A DNA stretch of 64,000 nucleotides from Caldimonas thermodepolymerans (GTDB lineage Bacteria; Pseudomonadota; Gammaproteobacteria; Burkholderiales; Burkholderiaceae_C), in the NCBI RefSeq assembly GCF_015476235.1, contig NZ_CP064338.1:186001-250000 (forward strand), read 5' to 3'. The notes beneath the pieces were generated by a model. It ran no database searches. It saw only the letters and a program-made list of their open reading frames with translations, and was not told the DNA's origin. Of the stretch, positions 1 through 10,146 are shown one piece after another (the first letter of the stretch is position 1; each line of letters opens with the position of its first letter). The position numbers and the translations under genes are program-made.

Positions 1-322
1 TGTAGCGCAGGCGGATCACCTGCGGGTGGTTGGCGCCGGCCAGCGCGTTCTGCGCCTTGGCCTGCTGCAGCAGCTGGGCGTACTGCTGGGTGGCGGCGGC
101 CTCGACCTGGTCGGCCGGCACCAGCTTCGCGAACGTGGACTGCTTGCCGACATCGATGCCCTCGCGCGCCCAGGCGGGCAGGGCCGCGGTGGCGCCGGCG
201 GCCAGCAGCGCGCCGGTGAACAGGCGGCGGCCGGCGTGTGGCGTCGTCACGTTGCCCGGGCGGTCATCCGGCGCGGCCCGTCCCGCGCACAGGGCACAGT
301 GGTGGAAGGCGTGGCGTCTCAT
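1..322 (-). CDS. M48-family metallopeptidase-like exported protein, N-terminal part (cut by window edge)
   Basis: Only the first ~107 codons are in the window; the gene runs off position 1, so the zinc motif HEXXH cannot be seen. From the ATG at 322 the product has an odd hydrophilic start followed by a signal sequence (RRLFTGALLAAGATAALPAWA), with a twin arginine. The mature part reads AREGIDVGKQSTFAKLVPAD and then an Ala/Gln-rich helix, which resembles the start of periplasmic M48 peptidases of Burkholderiales. A GTG at 250 would place the signal peptide at residues 7-28 and may be the true start. The ATG at 322 lies 6 bases after the stop of the MFS gene, so the two are probably co-transcribed. 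The family call is by resemblance of the N-terminus only. Confidence 0.6.
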   Translation of the reverse strand, partial: MRRHAFHHCALCAGRAAPDDRPGNVTTPHAGRRLFTGALLAAGATAALPAWAREGIDVGKQSTFAKLVPADQVEAAATQQYAQLLQQAKAQNALAGANHPQVIRLRY

Positions 323-328
323 GGAGGT

Positions 329-1855
329 TCAGATCGGGTTGCGGTCCTGATGTTCCAGCATGCGGCGCACCCGAGGCAACAGCAGGTAGGCCGGGAACGA
401 CAGCCAGAAGGTCAGGAAGAAGTAGCCGGCATAGCCCATCTCCTGCGCGCCGATGCCGCCGGCCCAGCCGGCCACGGCGCGCGAGAACGCGAAGATGGAC
501 GACAGGATGGCGTACTCGGTGGTCGCCTTGGCGCGGTGCGTGATGGCCATCAGGAAGGCCAGGAACGCGCCGGTGCCCAGGCCGCCGGTGAAGCTCTCCA
601 GGGCGCTGGCGGCGTAGACCGCGGCCTGGTGGTGCAGCGCGACGTCGACCGGGTGCACGATGCCGTCGGCGCCGGGCAGCACGCGCGGCACGTACCAGGC
701 CGCAAGCGCGTAGCCGAGGTTGGACAGCGCCTGCCACAGGCCCAGCACCCACAGCCCCTTGAAGATGCCGGCGCGGTCCACGTACCAGCCGCCCACCAGG
801 CCGCCGGCGATCGACAGCGCGAGGCCGACGTTGACGCTGACCAGGCCGATCTTCTCGCTGGAGAAGCCCGAGTCGACCCAGAACGGCTTGACCATGAAGC
901 CCATCGCCGCGTCGCCGAGCTTGAACAGCAGGATGAACAGCAGCACCGACAGCATGCCGCGGCGCGACAGCAGCTCGACCCAGGCGCCGAACACCGGGCC
1001 TTCGCGCATCAGCTCGGCACGCGGCCCGCGCGCGGCCTGCACCATCAGCCCGGCGCCGGCGAACATCAGCCCCACCGGCAGCGCGCCGCGGAACCACCAG
1101 GTGCCGGCCACCGCGTTCAGCCCGTCCCAGCCGGCCGCGCGCGCGACCGGAGGCAGCACCGGCCACAGCAGCCCGAGCAGCACCAGCGCGAGCGCCCCGA
1201 CCCACAGCGGCTGGTCGCGCAGCAGCCGGAACTCGCGCGCCGCGCCGCCTGGCGCCACCCTGGCGCGCGGCTGCTCGCGCGGCGCCAGCAGCACCACGCC
1301 CCCGTTGAGCAGGAACACCGCGGCCCCCAGCAGGTAGGCCAGCGTCCAGCCGAACCAGCCCGACAGCATCAGCACCGCGCCGGCGGTCAGCATGCCCACG
1401 CGGTAGAAGCCGATGCGGAAGCCGTTGGCCATGCCGTACTCGCGCTTGTCGAGCAGCTCGATCGTGTAGCCGTCGGTGGCGATGTCGTTGGTGGCCGACA
1501 GCATCGTGAACGCGCCGATCGCCACCCACACCCACGGCCCCAGTCCCGGCGAGCCGGCGAACAGCGCCATCACCGCGGCCATGCCGAAGTTGGCGCCGGC
1601 GATCCACCAGCGGTGGTGGCGGGCCCAGTCGATCGCCGGGGCCCACAGGAACTTCACGGTCCAGGCCAGGCCGAGCAGGCTGAGCAGGCCGATGTCGGCC
1701 AGGTTCACTCCCTGCTGGCGGAAGTAGACCGGGAAGATGTCGTAGAAGACGCCGAGCGGCAGGCCTTCGGAGAAATAGAGCAGCGCGACCCAGAAGAGCT
1801 TGCGTCGGTACGCGGGAAGCGGCGGTGCCGCAGGGCGGGATGTCATGCGCCGCAT
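329..1855 (-). CDS. AmpG-like MFS transporter
   Basis: 508 residues with about a dozen hydrophobic segments and an N-terminus (KLFWVALLYFSEGLPLG, then LGLAWTVKFLWAPAID) typical of the AmpG/PAT branch of the major facilitator superfamily. AmpG itself imports anhydro-muropeptides from the periplasm during cell-wall recycling; other members carry acetyl-CoA or unknown solutes. No ampD, nagZ or ampC lies nearby, so the muropeptide role is inference. A second ATG four codons in (1846) is an alternative start, and neither has a clear ribosome-binding site. The gene is followed after 6 bases by the M48-like gene. Confidence 0.8.
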   Translation of the reverse strand: MRRMTSRPAAPPLPAYRRKLFWVALLYFSEGLPLGVFYDIFPVYFRQQGVNLADIGLLSLLGLAWTVKFLWAPAIDWARHHRWWIAGANFGMAAVMALFAGSPGLGPWVWVAIGAFTMLSATNDIATDGYTIELLDKREYGMANGFRIGFYRVGMLTAGAVLMLSGWFGWTLAYLLGAAVFLLNGGVVLLAPREQPRARVAPGGAAREFRLLRDQPLWVGALALVLLGLLWPVLPPVARAAGWDGLNAVAGTWWFRGALPVGLMFAGAGLMVQAARGPRAELMREGPVFGAWVELLSRRGMLSVLLFILLFKLGDAAMGFMVKPFWVDSGFSSEKIGLVSVNVGLALSIAGGLVGGWYVDRAGIFKGLWVLGLWQALSNLGYALAAWYVPRVLPGADGIVHPVDVALHHQAAVYAASALESFTGGLGTGAFLAFLMAITHRAKATTEYAILSSIFAFSRAVAGWAGGIGAQEMGYAGYFFLTFWLSFPAYLLLPRVRRMLEHQDRNPI

Positions 1856-2035
1856 TCTAGGGACGGCGCCGGTCGCAGCGCCGCCCGCGCGTCAACGCGG
1901 CGTCACGGGCATCGCACGGTCTCGCCGCCCCGGAAGCGCGCCGGCAGGCCGGGGTTGCGCTGCGGCGCGCGCAGCCCGATCCCGCCCCGGGCGGTGCGTT
2001 CCCCATGGCCAGGGGCGCCGCGCCCCGGGGGCGGG

Positions 2036-2938
2036 TCAGCCTTGCTTGCGGTTGACCAGCCAGATGCCGGCGGCCACGCAGGCCAGCGCGACCAGCAGCT
2101 GCGGGGTGATGGTCTCGCCGAGGATCACCCAGCCCATCATCAGCCCGAGCAGCGGGGTGAGGAAGGTGAACGAGGCCAGGCGCGTGGCCGGGTAGTGGCG
2201 GATCAGCCAGAACCACACCAGGTAGCTGATGAACGCGACGATCACCGACTGGAAGAACATCGAGCCCCACAGCCCCGCGGTCCACTGCGCTGGCCAGCTC
2301 TCGCCCCACAGCAGCGAGACCGGGCCGAGCACCAGGGCCGAGATGGCCAGCTGGTAGAACAGCGTCTTCTCCGGCGCGGCGGTGCTCAGGCGCGTGGCGC
2401 GGATGGCCAGCGTGGTGGCGCCCCACAGCACCGCGGCCGAGACCGCGAGCGCGTCGCCGATCCAGCGCCGCGGGTCGCTGCCGTTGGCCGACAGCCCCTC
2501 GCTGAACGCGATCGCCACGCCGACGAAGCCGAGCACCAGCCCGCCCACCTGCAGCGCGGCGAGCCGCTCGCTGCGCGCGATGAACGGCATGCCGGCGGCG
2601 ACGACGAAGGGCGAGAGGTACAGCAGCACCACCAGGCGCGAGGCGGCGGTGTAGCCCAGCCCCACGTAGATGCAGATGAACTCGAGCGCGAACAGCACGC
2701 CGGCGATGACGCCGCCGGGCAGCGTGCCGTCGCGCTGGAACATCGGGATGCCGCGCGCGGCGGCCCAGGCCCACACCAGCAGTGCGGCGACGGCGGAGCG
2801 CAGCGCCGCCTGCATCACGGGCGGCATCAGCGGCAGGGTGGCCTTGGCGACGATCTGCTGCAGGCCCCAGAGCAGGCAGCAGCCGACGAGCAGCGCAACG
2901 GCGAGGGAATCGAGATGCGGGCGGCGGTGGTCGGTCAT
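2036..2938 (-). CDS. EamA/DMT-family transporter
   Basis: 300 residues, ten predicted membrane segments arranged as two EamA repeats of about 140 residues, the standard size of drug/metabolite transporter family exporters. Segments seen in order include LAVALLVGCCLLWGLQQIV at the N-terminus and LLGLMMGWVILGETITPQLL in the second repeat; the GE pair before a helix is usual in the family. These proteins export amino acids, nucleosides or other metabolites; the substrate cannot be read from the sequence. It lies 180 bases upstream of the MFS gene in the same direction and is probably transcribed separately. Confidence 0.85.
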   Translation of the reverse strand: MTDHRRPHLDSLAVALLVGCCLLWGLQQIVAKATLPLMPPVMQAALRSAVAALLVWAWAAARGIPMFQRDGTLPGGVIAGVLFALEFICIYVGLGYTAASRLVVLLYLSPFVVAAGMPFIARSERLAALQVGGLVLGFVGVAIAFSEGLSANGSDPRRWIGDALAVSAAVLWGATTLAIRATRLSTAAPEKTLFYQLAISALVLGPVSLLWGESWPAQWTAGLWGSMFFQSVIVAFISYLVWFWLIRHYPATRLASFTFLTPLLGLMMGWVILGETITPQLLVALACVAAGIWLVNRKQG

Positions 2939-3000
2939 CCGATGAATTTTGCCTGCGCGCCGCGGCGCGTGCAGCGGGGCCGACCCTCGGTGCCGGGACG

Positions 3001-4035
3001 TCAGCGCAGCCGCCGCGTGGTCTCGCGCACCACCAGCGACAGCTCGGGCAGCTCGTCCAGCGTCGCCGGCTCGCCCTCGACCATCCTCAGCAGCGCCTGC
3101 GCGGCGAGCCGGCCGACGTCGAACATCGGCTGGCGCACCGTGGTCAGCGGCGGCGTGGTGTAGAGCGAGCTGGGCAGGTCGTCGAAGCCGATCAGCGAGA
3201 TGTCGTCGGGCACGCGGATGCCGCGGCGGTACAGCGCCAGGTGCGCGCCATAGGCGGTCTGGTCGTTGGCCGCGAAGATGGCGGTGAACGGCACCCCCGC
3301 GTCGAGCAGGCGGTTCGCCGCCATCACGCCGCCGGGTTCCTTGAAGTTGCCCTGCACCACCAGGCGCTCGTCGTACGGCACGCCCGCTTCGGCCAGCGCG
3401 CGCCGGTAGCCGGCCAGGCGGTCGACCGCGTCGGCGTGCGCGAGGTCGCCGGTGATGTGGGCGATGTCGCGGTGGCCGAGGTCGAGCAGGTGGCGCGTGG
3501 CCATGTAGCCGCCCAGCTCGTTGTCCAGCCGGAACGCCAGCGCGCGGGGGCTGCGCAGCTCGTGCCCGGTGGCCACCACCGGCACGTGCAGCGCGAAGCG
3601 TTGCAGTTCGTCGTTGGACAGCTTGCCGAACAGCACGATCAGGCCGTCGACCTGGCGCGCCAGCAGGCGGCGCAGGCGGTCGGCTTCCTCCTGGGGATTC
3701 CAGTGCCCGCTGGCGATCAGCGGTTCATAGCCGGTGCCGGCCAGCGCCGCCTCGATGCCCAGCAGCGTCTCGGCGAAGAAGGGACTGTCCACGCTCTGCG
3801 TCAGCACGCCGAAGGTCAGCGAGCGGCCGCGCTTGAGGCTTTGCGCCAGCGCGTTGGGCTTGAAGTTGAGCGCGGCGATCGCGGCCTCGACCGCGGCCCG
3901 CTTGGCTTCCGAGACGCGCGCGCCGCCGTTGAGGATGCGCGAGACCGTGGCGGCCGAGACGCCGGCGGCCCGCGCCACTTCGAGCAGGGTGGCCGAGCCC
4001 CCGGCGTCGCGGGCGGGTTTGCTTTTCGTTTTCAC
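3001..4035 (-). CDS. LacI-family transcriptional repressor of the adjacent sugar operon
   Basis: 344 residues. The N-terminal helix-turn-helix (TLLEVARAAGVSAATVSRIL, then the hinge helix NALAQSLKRG) is followed by a periplasmic-binding-protein-like sensor domain, with the family signature IFAANDQTAYGAHLALYRRG near residue 240 and ISLIGFDD. The start chosen is a GTG at 4035 with GGAGAG about 4 bases upstream; a longer frame to 4098 has no ribosome-binding site. It is divergent from the GH1 glucosidase and ABC importer. Palindromes matching LacI-family operators lie in this intergenic region and before the porin, so it probably represses both until a sugar, perhaps a beta-glucoside or glucose, binds. 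The inducer is inferred from context. Confidence 0.9.
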   Translation of the reverse strand: MKTKSKPARDAGGSATLLEVARAAGVSAATVSRILNGGARVSEAKRAAVEAAIAALNFKPNALAQSLKRGRSLTFGVLTQSVDSPFFAETLLGIEAALAGTGYEPLIASGHWNPQEEADRLRRLLARQVDGLIVLFGKLSNDELQRFALHVPVVATGHELRSPRALAFRLDNELGGYMATRHLLDLGHRDIAHITGDLAHADAVDRLAGYRRALAEAGVPYDERLVVQGNFKEPGGVMAANRLLDAGVPFTAIFAANDQTAYGAHLALYRRGIRVPDDISLIGFDDLPSSLYTTPPLTTVRQPMFDVGRLAAQALLRMVEGEPATLDELPELSLVVRETTRRLR

Positions 4036-4141
4036 ACTCTCTCCAAGGCCGGACGATGGGGTGGAACGGCATTGTAACCAGCGCCTGCTGCGCTCCATTC
4101 AGAGGGAAACGGAGGGGAAACAACCTAGGGTCAACCATGAG

Positions 4142-4170
4142 TTGACAGCCTTTCCGCACCCCGCTCAAAT
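4142..4170 (+). promoter_or_regulatory. Candidate sigma-70 promoter for the glucosidase/ABC operon
   Basis: A perfect -35 hexamer TTGACA (4142-4147), a 17-base spacer and a weak -10 TCAAAT (4165-4170). The LacI-type palindrome at 4182-4195 begins just past the expected transcription start, a normal position for a repressor operator. The following gene starts at 4311, giving a leader of about 130 bases. Promoter assignment is by eye. Confidence 0.45.
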
Positions 4171-4181
4171 CACGCCCGTTG

Positions 4182-4195
4182 TGAAAACGATTTCA
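4182..4195. promoter_or_regulatory. LacI-family operator (copy 1)
   Basis: TGAAAACGATTTCA, a 14-base palindrome centred on CG with one mismatch between arms. It has the central CG and A/T arms usual for sugar repressors of the LacI family. It lies between the divergent lacI-type gene and the glucosidase gene. A near copy, TGTAAACGTTTTCA, lies at 10069 before the porin gene. Confidence 0.7.
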
Positions 4196-4310
4196 AACGG
4201 CGCCGGGCGCCCTCCCGACGGCCGGCGGGGCGTGCCGGCGGGAGCCCGGCACCGCCTTCTTCCGCGGCCGGCGCGCCGCGGTGGCTGAACTGCACACGAG
4301 GAGACGCACA

Positions 4311-5684
4311 GTGTCGATGCAACGTTCGGATGGCTCATCCGGGCTGGTCCACCTGCGGCCGGACTCGCCGGTCCGGCGCAAGGGATTCCTGATGGGGGTG
4401 GCCACCGCCGCGTTCCAGATCGAGGGCGCGAGCGACGCGGACGGCCGCCTGCCGTCGATCTGGGACACGTTCTGCCGCACGCCGGGCAAGGTGCTCAACG
4501 GCGACACCGGCGACGTGGCCTGCCGCCATTACGAGAAGTGGGCCGAGGACGTGGACCTGATCGCGGACCTGGGCGTCGACGCCTATCGCCTGTCGATCGC
4601 CTGGCCGCGCGTCATGCAGCGCGACGGCAGCCGCAACGAGAAGGGGCTGGACTTCTACAAGCGCCTGCTCGACCGCCTGCGCGAGCGCGGCGTGCAGACC
4701 TACGTGACGCTGTACCACTGGGACCTGCCGCAGCACCTGGAGGACCGCGGCGGCTGGCTCAACCGCGAGACCAGCTACCGCTTCGCCGACTATGCCGACC
4801 TGGTCAGCCGCGAGCTGGCCGGCCGCGTCACCGCCTGGGCCACGCTGAACGAGCCGTGGTGCTCGGCCTACCTGGGCTACGGCAACGGGCACCATGCCCC
4901 GGGCCGCACCGACCGGCGCTACGCGACCCAGGCGCTGCACCACCTGCTGCTCGGGCACGGCCTGGCGCTGCCGGCGCTGCAGGCCAACGACCCGCAGGCG
5001 CCGCGCGGCATCGTCGCGAACGTGGGGGCCGCCGCGCCGGCCCGCCCGACGCCGGAGGACCATGACGCGGCGCACCTGTACGAGGTCCAGCACAACGCCT
5101 GGATCCTCGATGCGCTGTTGCGGCAGCGCTACCCCGACGACCTGTTCCGCCTGTGGCCGCGCACCGAGCCGCTGGTGCTGCCCGGGGACATGGAGGTCAT
5201 TGGCCGGCCGATCGACTACCTGGGCATCAACTACTACTACCGCAGCCACGTGCGGAGCGACGGCGCCAACGGTTTCGTCGAGGTGCGCGTCGACGGGCTG
5301 GAGCGCACCCAGATGGACTGGGAGGTGCACCCGGACAGCCTGCGCCGACTGCTGACCGGCTTCCGCCAAGCCTACCCCAACCTGCCGCCGATCTACATCA
5401 CCGAGAACGGCTGTGCCTGCGACGACCGCGTCGAGGACGGCCGGGTGCACGATCCCGAACGCCTGAGCTACATCGACCGCCACCTGGCCGCGGTGGACGA
5501 GGCGATCCGCGAAGGCGTGGACGTGCGCGGCTACTTCATCTGGTCGTTGCTGGACAACTTCGAGTGGGCCTTCGGCTATTCGCGCCGCTTCGGGATCGTC
5601 CACGTCGACTACCAGACCCAGGCCCGCACGCTGAAGGACAGCGCGCTGGCGATCCGCGATTTCCTGGCCTCGCGCCAGCCCTGA
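4311..5684 (+). CDS. Glycoside hydrolase family 1 beta-glucosidase
   Basis: 457 residues, the usual size of a bacterial GH1 enzyme. It hydrolyses beta-glucosides such as cellobiose to glucose with retention of configuration. The substrate-site motif ATAAFQIEG stands near residue 35, the acid/base glutamate is in TLNEPW (E181) and the nucleophile in YITENG (E365); the aglycone/glycone motif WSLLDNFEWAFGYSRRFGIV is near the C-terminus. No signal peptide is visible, so it acts in the cytoplasm on imported sugar. The GTG at 4311 is preferred because GAGGAGA lies 6 bases upstream; ATG at 4317 is also possible. It is first in the sugar operon, 72 bases before the binding-protein gene. Exact substrate is not determined. 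Confidence 0.93.
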   Translation: MSMQRSDGSSGLVHLRPDSPVRRKGFLMGVATAAFQIEGASDADGRLPSIWDTFCRTPGKVLNGDTGDVACRHYEKWAEDVDLIADLGVDAYRLSIAWPRVMQRDGSRNEKGLDFYKRLLDRLRERGVQTYVTLYHWDLPQHLEDRGGWLNRETSYRFADYADLVSRELAGRVTAWATLNEPWCSAYLGYGNGHHAPGRTDRRYATQALHHLLLGHGLALPALQANDPQAPRGIVANVGAAAPARPTPEDHDAAHLYEVQHNAWILDALLRQRYPDDLFRLWPRTEPLVLPGDMEVIGRPIDYLGINYYYRSHVRSDGANGFVEVRVDGLERTQMDWEVHPDSLRRLLTGFRQAYPNLPPIYITENGCACDDRVEDGRVHDPERLSYIDRHLAAVDEAIREGVDVRGYFIWSLLDNFEWAFGYSRRFGIVHVDYQTQARTLKDSALAIRDFLASRQP

Positions 5685-5756
5685 GCCGCATGGTCGTACC
5701 CGCCTTTCGCAACTGAAGACCGAGCACGTAAGCTCGCCACGCCCGAGGAGACAGAC

Positions 5757-6992
5757 ATGAGGTTTTCGATCCGACAAGTCGCCGCCGCCGCGGCCCTGGT
5801 CACGGCCGCCGTCACCGTCCAGGCGCAAGGCCTGAAGGCCGAAGTCATCCACTGGTGGACCTCCGGCGGGGAGTCCGCCGCGATGCGCGAGTTCGCCGAG
5901 GCCTTCAAGGCCGCCGGCGGCACCTGGATCGACAACGCGATCGCCGGCAGCGAGGCCGCACGCGCCACGGTGGTCAACCGCATCGTCGGCGGCAACCCCT
6001 CGACCGCGGCGCAGTTCAACATCTCCAAGCAGTTCCACGACCTGATCGAGGAAGGGCTGCTGAGCGACCTGGACGAGGTGGCCCGCAAGGAAGGCTGGGA
6101 CCGCATGCTGCCCGCGCCCATCATCAGCAGCGTCAAGGTCAAGGGCCACTACTACGCGGTGCCGGTCAACATCCACATGATCGGCTGGTTCTGGTACTCC
6201 AAGGAGGCGTTCCAGAAGGCCGGCATCCAGCGCGAGCCGCAGGACATCGACGAGTTCTTCGCCGCGCTCGACAAGCTCAAGGCCGCCGGCTACGTGCCGC
6301 TCGCGCTGGGCGGCCAGCCCTGGCAGGAGAAGATCACCTTCGACACGCTGCTGGCCAACGTCGGCGGCAAGGACCTGTTCCTCAAGGTCTACCGCGACGC
6401 CGACGCCAAGGCGGTGAACTCGCCCGAGTTCAAGCGGGTGCTTTCGCTGTTCAAGCGCATGCGCGACTACGTCGATGCCGGCTCGGCCGGACGCAACTGG
6501 AACGACGCGACCGCGATGGTGATCTCCGGCAAGGCGGGCGTGCAGATCATGGGCGACTGGGCCAAGGGCGAGTTCGCCGGCGCCCGGCTGACGCCGGGCA
6601 AGGAGTACGGCTGCTTCCCGGGCCTGGGCGAGAAGTCGCCCTACATCATCACCGGCGACGTGTTCGTGTTTCCCAAGAGCAAGGACCCGAACGTCGTGAA
6701 GGCGCAGCAGACCCTGGCGACGCTGATGACCTCGCCGGCCACCCAGGTGGCGTTCAACAACAAGAAGGGGTCGATCCCGATTCGCACCGACGTCGATTCG
6801 AGCACGATGGACGTCTGCGCGCAGGCCGGCATCCGCATCATGAAGGATCCGTCGCGCCACCTGCCCAATGCCGAGATGCTCGTGACGCCCGACGTCAACG
6901 GTGCGCTGCAGGACGTCATCACCAAGTACTGGAACACCAACCAGTCGGTGGATGACGCCGCCAGGGCTTTCGCAGCGGCGCTGCAGGGCTGA
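5757..6992 (+). CDS. Sugar ABC transporter periplasmic binding protein (family 1)
   Basis: 411 residues with a Sec signal peptide (MRFSIRQVAAAAALVTAAV, probable cut after VQA). The mature start LKAEVIHWWTSGGESAAMRE and the segment GGNPSTAAQFNISKQ are typical of glucose/oligosaccharide binding proteins related to Pseudomonas GtsA. Two Cys residues (near residues 283 and 360) might form a disulfide. It delivers sugar to the permeases encoded next. GAGGAG lies about 8 bases before the ATG. Similarity to glucose-binding proteins and the cytoplasmic beta-glucosidase next door suggest glucose or a small beta-glucoside as ligand; this is inference. Confidence 0.9.
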   Translation: MRFSIRQVAAAAALVTAAVTVQAQGLKAEVIHWWTSGGESAAMREFAEAFKAAGGTWIDNAIAGSEAARATVVNRIVGGNPSTAAQFNISKQFHDLIEEGLLSDLDEVARKEGWDRMLPAPIISSVKVKGHYYAVPVNIHMIGWFWYSKEAFQKAGIQREPQDIDEFFAALDKLKAAGYVPLALGGQPWQEKITFDTLLANVGGKDLFLKVYRDADAKAVNSPEFKRVLSLFKRMRDYVDAGSAGRNWNDATAMVISGKAGVQIMGDWAKGEFAGARLTPGKEYGCFPGLGEKSPYIITGDVFVFPKSKDPNVVKAQQTLATLMTSPATQVAFNNKKGSIPIRTDVDSSTMDVCAQAGIRIMKDPSRHLPNAEMLVTPDVNGALQDVITKYWNTNQSVDDAARAFAAALQG

Positions 6993-7044
6993 GCGGGCAC
7001 CGGGCGGCCGGTGCGCCGGCCGCCGTCCCGACGATGGAGACGCC

Positions 7045-7944
7045 ATGAGAGCCAGGCTTCCCACCTTGCTGCGCCGATGGACGGTCTACACCGCGCTGCT
7101 GCCGCTGGCGGCCACCGTGCTGCTGGCCTACATCGGCACGGTGGGCTGGTCGGTGTGGATCTCGCTGACCAGCTCGCGCACGCTGCCCACCGGCGCCTTC
7201 GTCGGCCTGGCGCAGTACGTCCGGCTGTTCGACACCGAGCGCTGGATCATCTCGCTGCACAACGTCGCCATCTTCGGGGTGCTGTTCATCCTCGCCTGCC
7301 TTGTCCTCGGCTTCCTGCTGGCGGTGTTCATCGACCAGCAGGTCATGGGCGAGGGCGTGCTGCGCACCGTGTTCCTGTATCCGTACGCGATGTCCTTCGT
7401 CGCCACCGGCCTGGCTTGGCAGTGGATCATGAACCCGGAGCTCGGGCTGCAGGCGACGCTGCGCGGCTTCGGCTGGGAGGCCTTCACCTTCGACTGGATC
7501 GTCAGCCAGGACAAGGTCATCTACGCGGTCGTGATCGCCGCGGTCTGGCAGGCCTCGGGCCTGGTGATGGCGCTGCTGCTGGCCGGGCTGCGCGGCATCG
7601 ACGAGAGCCTGTGGAAGGCTGCGCGCATCGACGGCATCCCGCGCTGGCGCTACTACGTCAGCATCGTGCTGCCGATGCTGTGGCCGGCGTTCGCCACCGC
7701 CATCGTGCTGCTCGCGGTGGCGGTCGTGAAGGTCTACGACGTGGTCGTCGCGATGACCCAGGGCGGACCGGGCACCGCCAGCGAAGTGCCCGCCAAGTTC
7801 ATCATGGACAACCTGTTCACCCGGGCCAACATCGGGCTGGCCTCGGCCGCCTCCACCGTCATGCTGCTGACCGTGCTGGCGCTGGCGGCCCCCTACCTGT
7901 ATGCGCGCAGCCGCGCCGCGGCGCGGCGGGAGGCGGCCCGATGA
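7045..7944 (+). CDS. Sugar ABC transporter permease 1 (MalF type)
   Basis: 299 residues with six predicted membrane helices. The cytoplasmic coupling loop that docks on the ATPase is visible as LWKAARIDGIPRWRYYVSIV, with the EAA-type alanine-rhythm and G. The ATG at 7045 has GGAG 5 bases upstream; the open frame extends further 5' without support. Its stop overlaps the start of the second permease (ATGA), so translation of the pair is coupled. It forms the inner-membrane channel with permease 2. Confidence 0.92.
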   Translation: MRARLPTLLRRWTVYTALLPLAATVLLAYIGTVGWSVWISLTSSRTLPTGAFVGLAQYVRLFDTERWIISLHNVAIFGVLFILACLVLGFLLAVFIDQQVMGEGVLRTVFLYPYAMSFVATGLAWQWIMNPELGLQATLRGFGWEAFTFDWIVSQDKVIYAVVIAAVWQASGLVMALLLAGLRGIDESLWKAARIDGIPRWRYYVSIVLPMLWPAFATAIVLLAVAVVKVYDVVVAMTQGGPGTASEVPAKFIMDNLFTRANIGLASAASTVMLLTVLALAAPYLYARSRAAARREAAR

Positions 7945-8879
7945 GCGCCGCGCCTCCCACGGTCATGCGCCCCGCCACCGAGGCCCCTGCGTCCCGCACC
8001 GCGGTGCGGCCGGCGGTGCGCCGGCGCACGCGCTGGACCGCCGGGCGTGTCGGGCTGTACGTCTTCCTGCTGTCGGCGGCGGCGTTCTTCCTGCTGCCGC
8101 TGTACGTGATGCTGGTCACCTCGTTCAAGCCGATGGACGAGATCAGGCTCGGCAACATCTTCGCGTTGCCGACGCAGCCGACGGTCGAGCCGTGGATCAC
8201 CGCGTGGTCGGCGGCCTGCACCGGGCTGCAGTGCGAAGGCATCCGCACCGGGTTCTGGAACTCGGTGGCGATCGTCGTGCCGAGCACGGTGCTGTCGATC
8301 CTGGCCGGTGCCGTCAACGGCTATGCGCTGTCGTTCTGGCGCCCGCGCGGCGGCGCGTGGCTGTTCGGCGTGCTGATGCTGGGCGCCTTCGTGCCCTACC
8401 AGGTGCTGATGTACCCGCTGGTGCGCGCCTTCGCCGGGCTGTCGCTGTACGGCACGCTGCCGGGCATCGTGCTCATCCACGTGATCTTCGGCATGCCGGT
8501 GATGACGCTGCTGTTCCGCAACTACTACGCCAGCCTGCCGATGGAGCTGTTCCACGCGGCGCGCGTGGACGGCGGCGGCTTCTGGCGCATCTTCTTCCAG
8601 CTGATGCTGCCGATGTCGGTGCCGATCGTCGTCGTGGCCGTGATCATGCAGGTCACCGGCATCTGGAACGACTTCATCCTCGGGCTGGTGTTCGCCGGCC
8701 GCGAGAACCTGCCGATGACGGTGCAGCTGAACAACATCATCAACACCACCACCGGCGAGCGCCTCTACAACGTGAACATGGCCGCCACCATCCTCACGTC
8801 GCTGGTGCCGCTGGCGGTGTACCTCTTCTCCGGGCGCTGGTTCGTGCGCGGCATCGCGGCCGGGGCGGTCAAGGGTTGA
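7941..8879 (+). CDS. Sugar ABC transporter permease 2 (MalG type)
   Basis: 312 residues: a Pro/Arg-rich cytoplasmic tail of about 40 residues, then six membrane helices. The coupling loop reads HAARVDGGGFWRIFFQLMLP, the MalG-type EAA motif, and the protein ends GRWFVRGIAAGAVKG as MalG-type permeases do (the VKG tail). Start overlaps the stop of permease 1 by four bases (ATGA). The ATPase follows after 26 bases. The N-terminal tail is longer than usual. Confidence 0.92.
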   Translation: MSAAPPTVMRPATEAPASRTAVRPAVRRRTRWTAGRVGLYVFLLSAAAFFLLPLYVMLVTSFKPMDEIRLGNIFALPTQPTVEPWITAWSAACTGLQCEGIRTGFWNSVAIVVPSTVLSILAGAVNGYALSFWRPRGGAWLFGVLMLGAFVPYQVLMYPLVRAFAGLSLYGTLPGIVLIHVIFGMPVMTLLFRNYYASLPMELFHAARVDGGGFWRIFFQLMLPMSVPIVVVAVIMQVTGIWNDFILGLVFAGRENLPMTVQLNNIINTTTGERLYNVNMAATILTSLVPLAVYLFSGRWFVRGIAAGAVKG

Positions 8880-8905
8880 ATCCAGCAGTCGGGAACGAAA
8901 CGTAC

Positions 8906-9988
<1,083 letters not shown>

Positions 9989-10068
9989 GACGCAAGGAGG
10001 GAGTGCCGTCGGCACGGCAGTGACCGCAAGGGCGGCATCGATCGCCCGGCACGAGGCTGTGCCCGATG

Positions 10069-10082
10069 TGTAAACGTTTTCA
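10069..10082. promoter_or_regulatory. LacI-family operator (copy 2)
   Basis: TGTAAACGTTTTCA, one mismatch from a perfect palindrome and two bases different from the copy at 4182. It lies 64 bases before the porin start, in the gap after the ATPase gene. This implies that the porin has its own promoter and is controlled by the same repressor as the glucosidase operon. Confidence 0.7.
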
Positions 10083-10146
10083 TCCGGACCGCCGGATTCG
10101 TGGGTGCCGCCTGCCCGGCGGCGCAGTTCTGTAGGAGGAGACCAAA

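Noticed and set aside
26-3163. Long open frame of over 1000 codons on the plus strand across the MFS and EamA genes
   Set aside because: It is antisense to two clear transporter genes and consists of Arg/Ala/Gly/His-rich sequence without domains; GC-rich codons leave few stops in the opposite frames.
9989-10146. Porin as the last gene of a single long transcript with the ABC genes
   Set aside because: A separate operator before the porin and a 158-base gap argue for its own promoter; read-through is not excluded.
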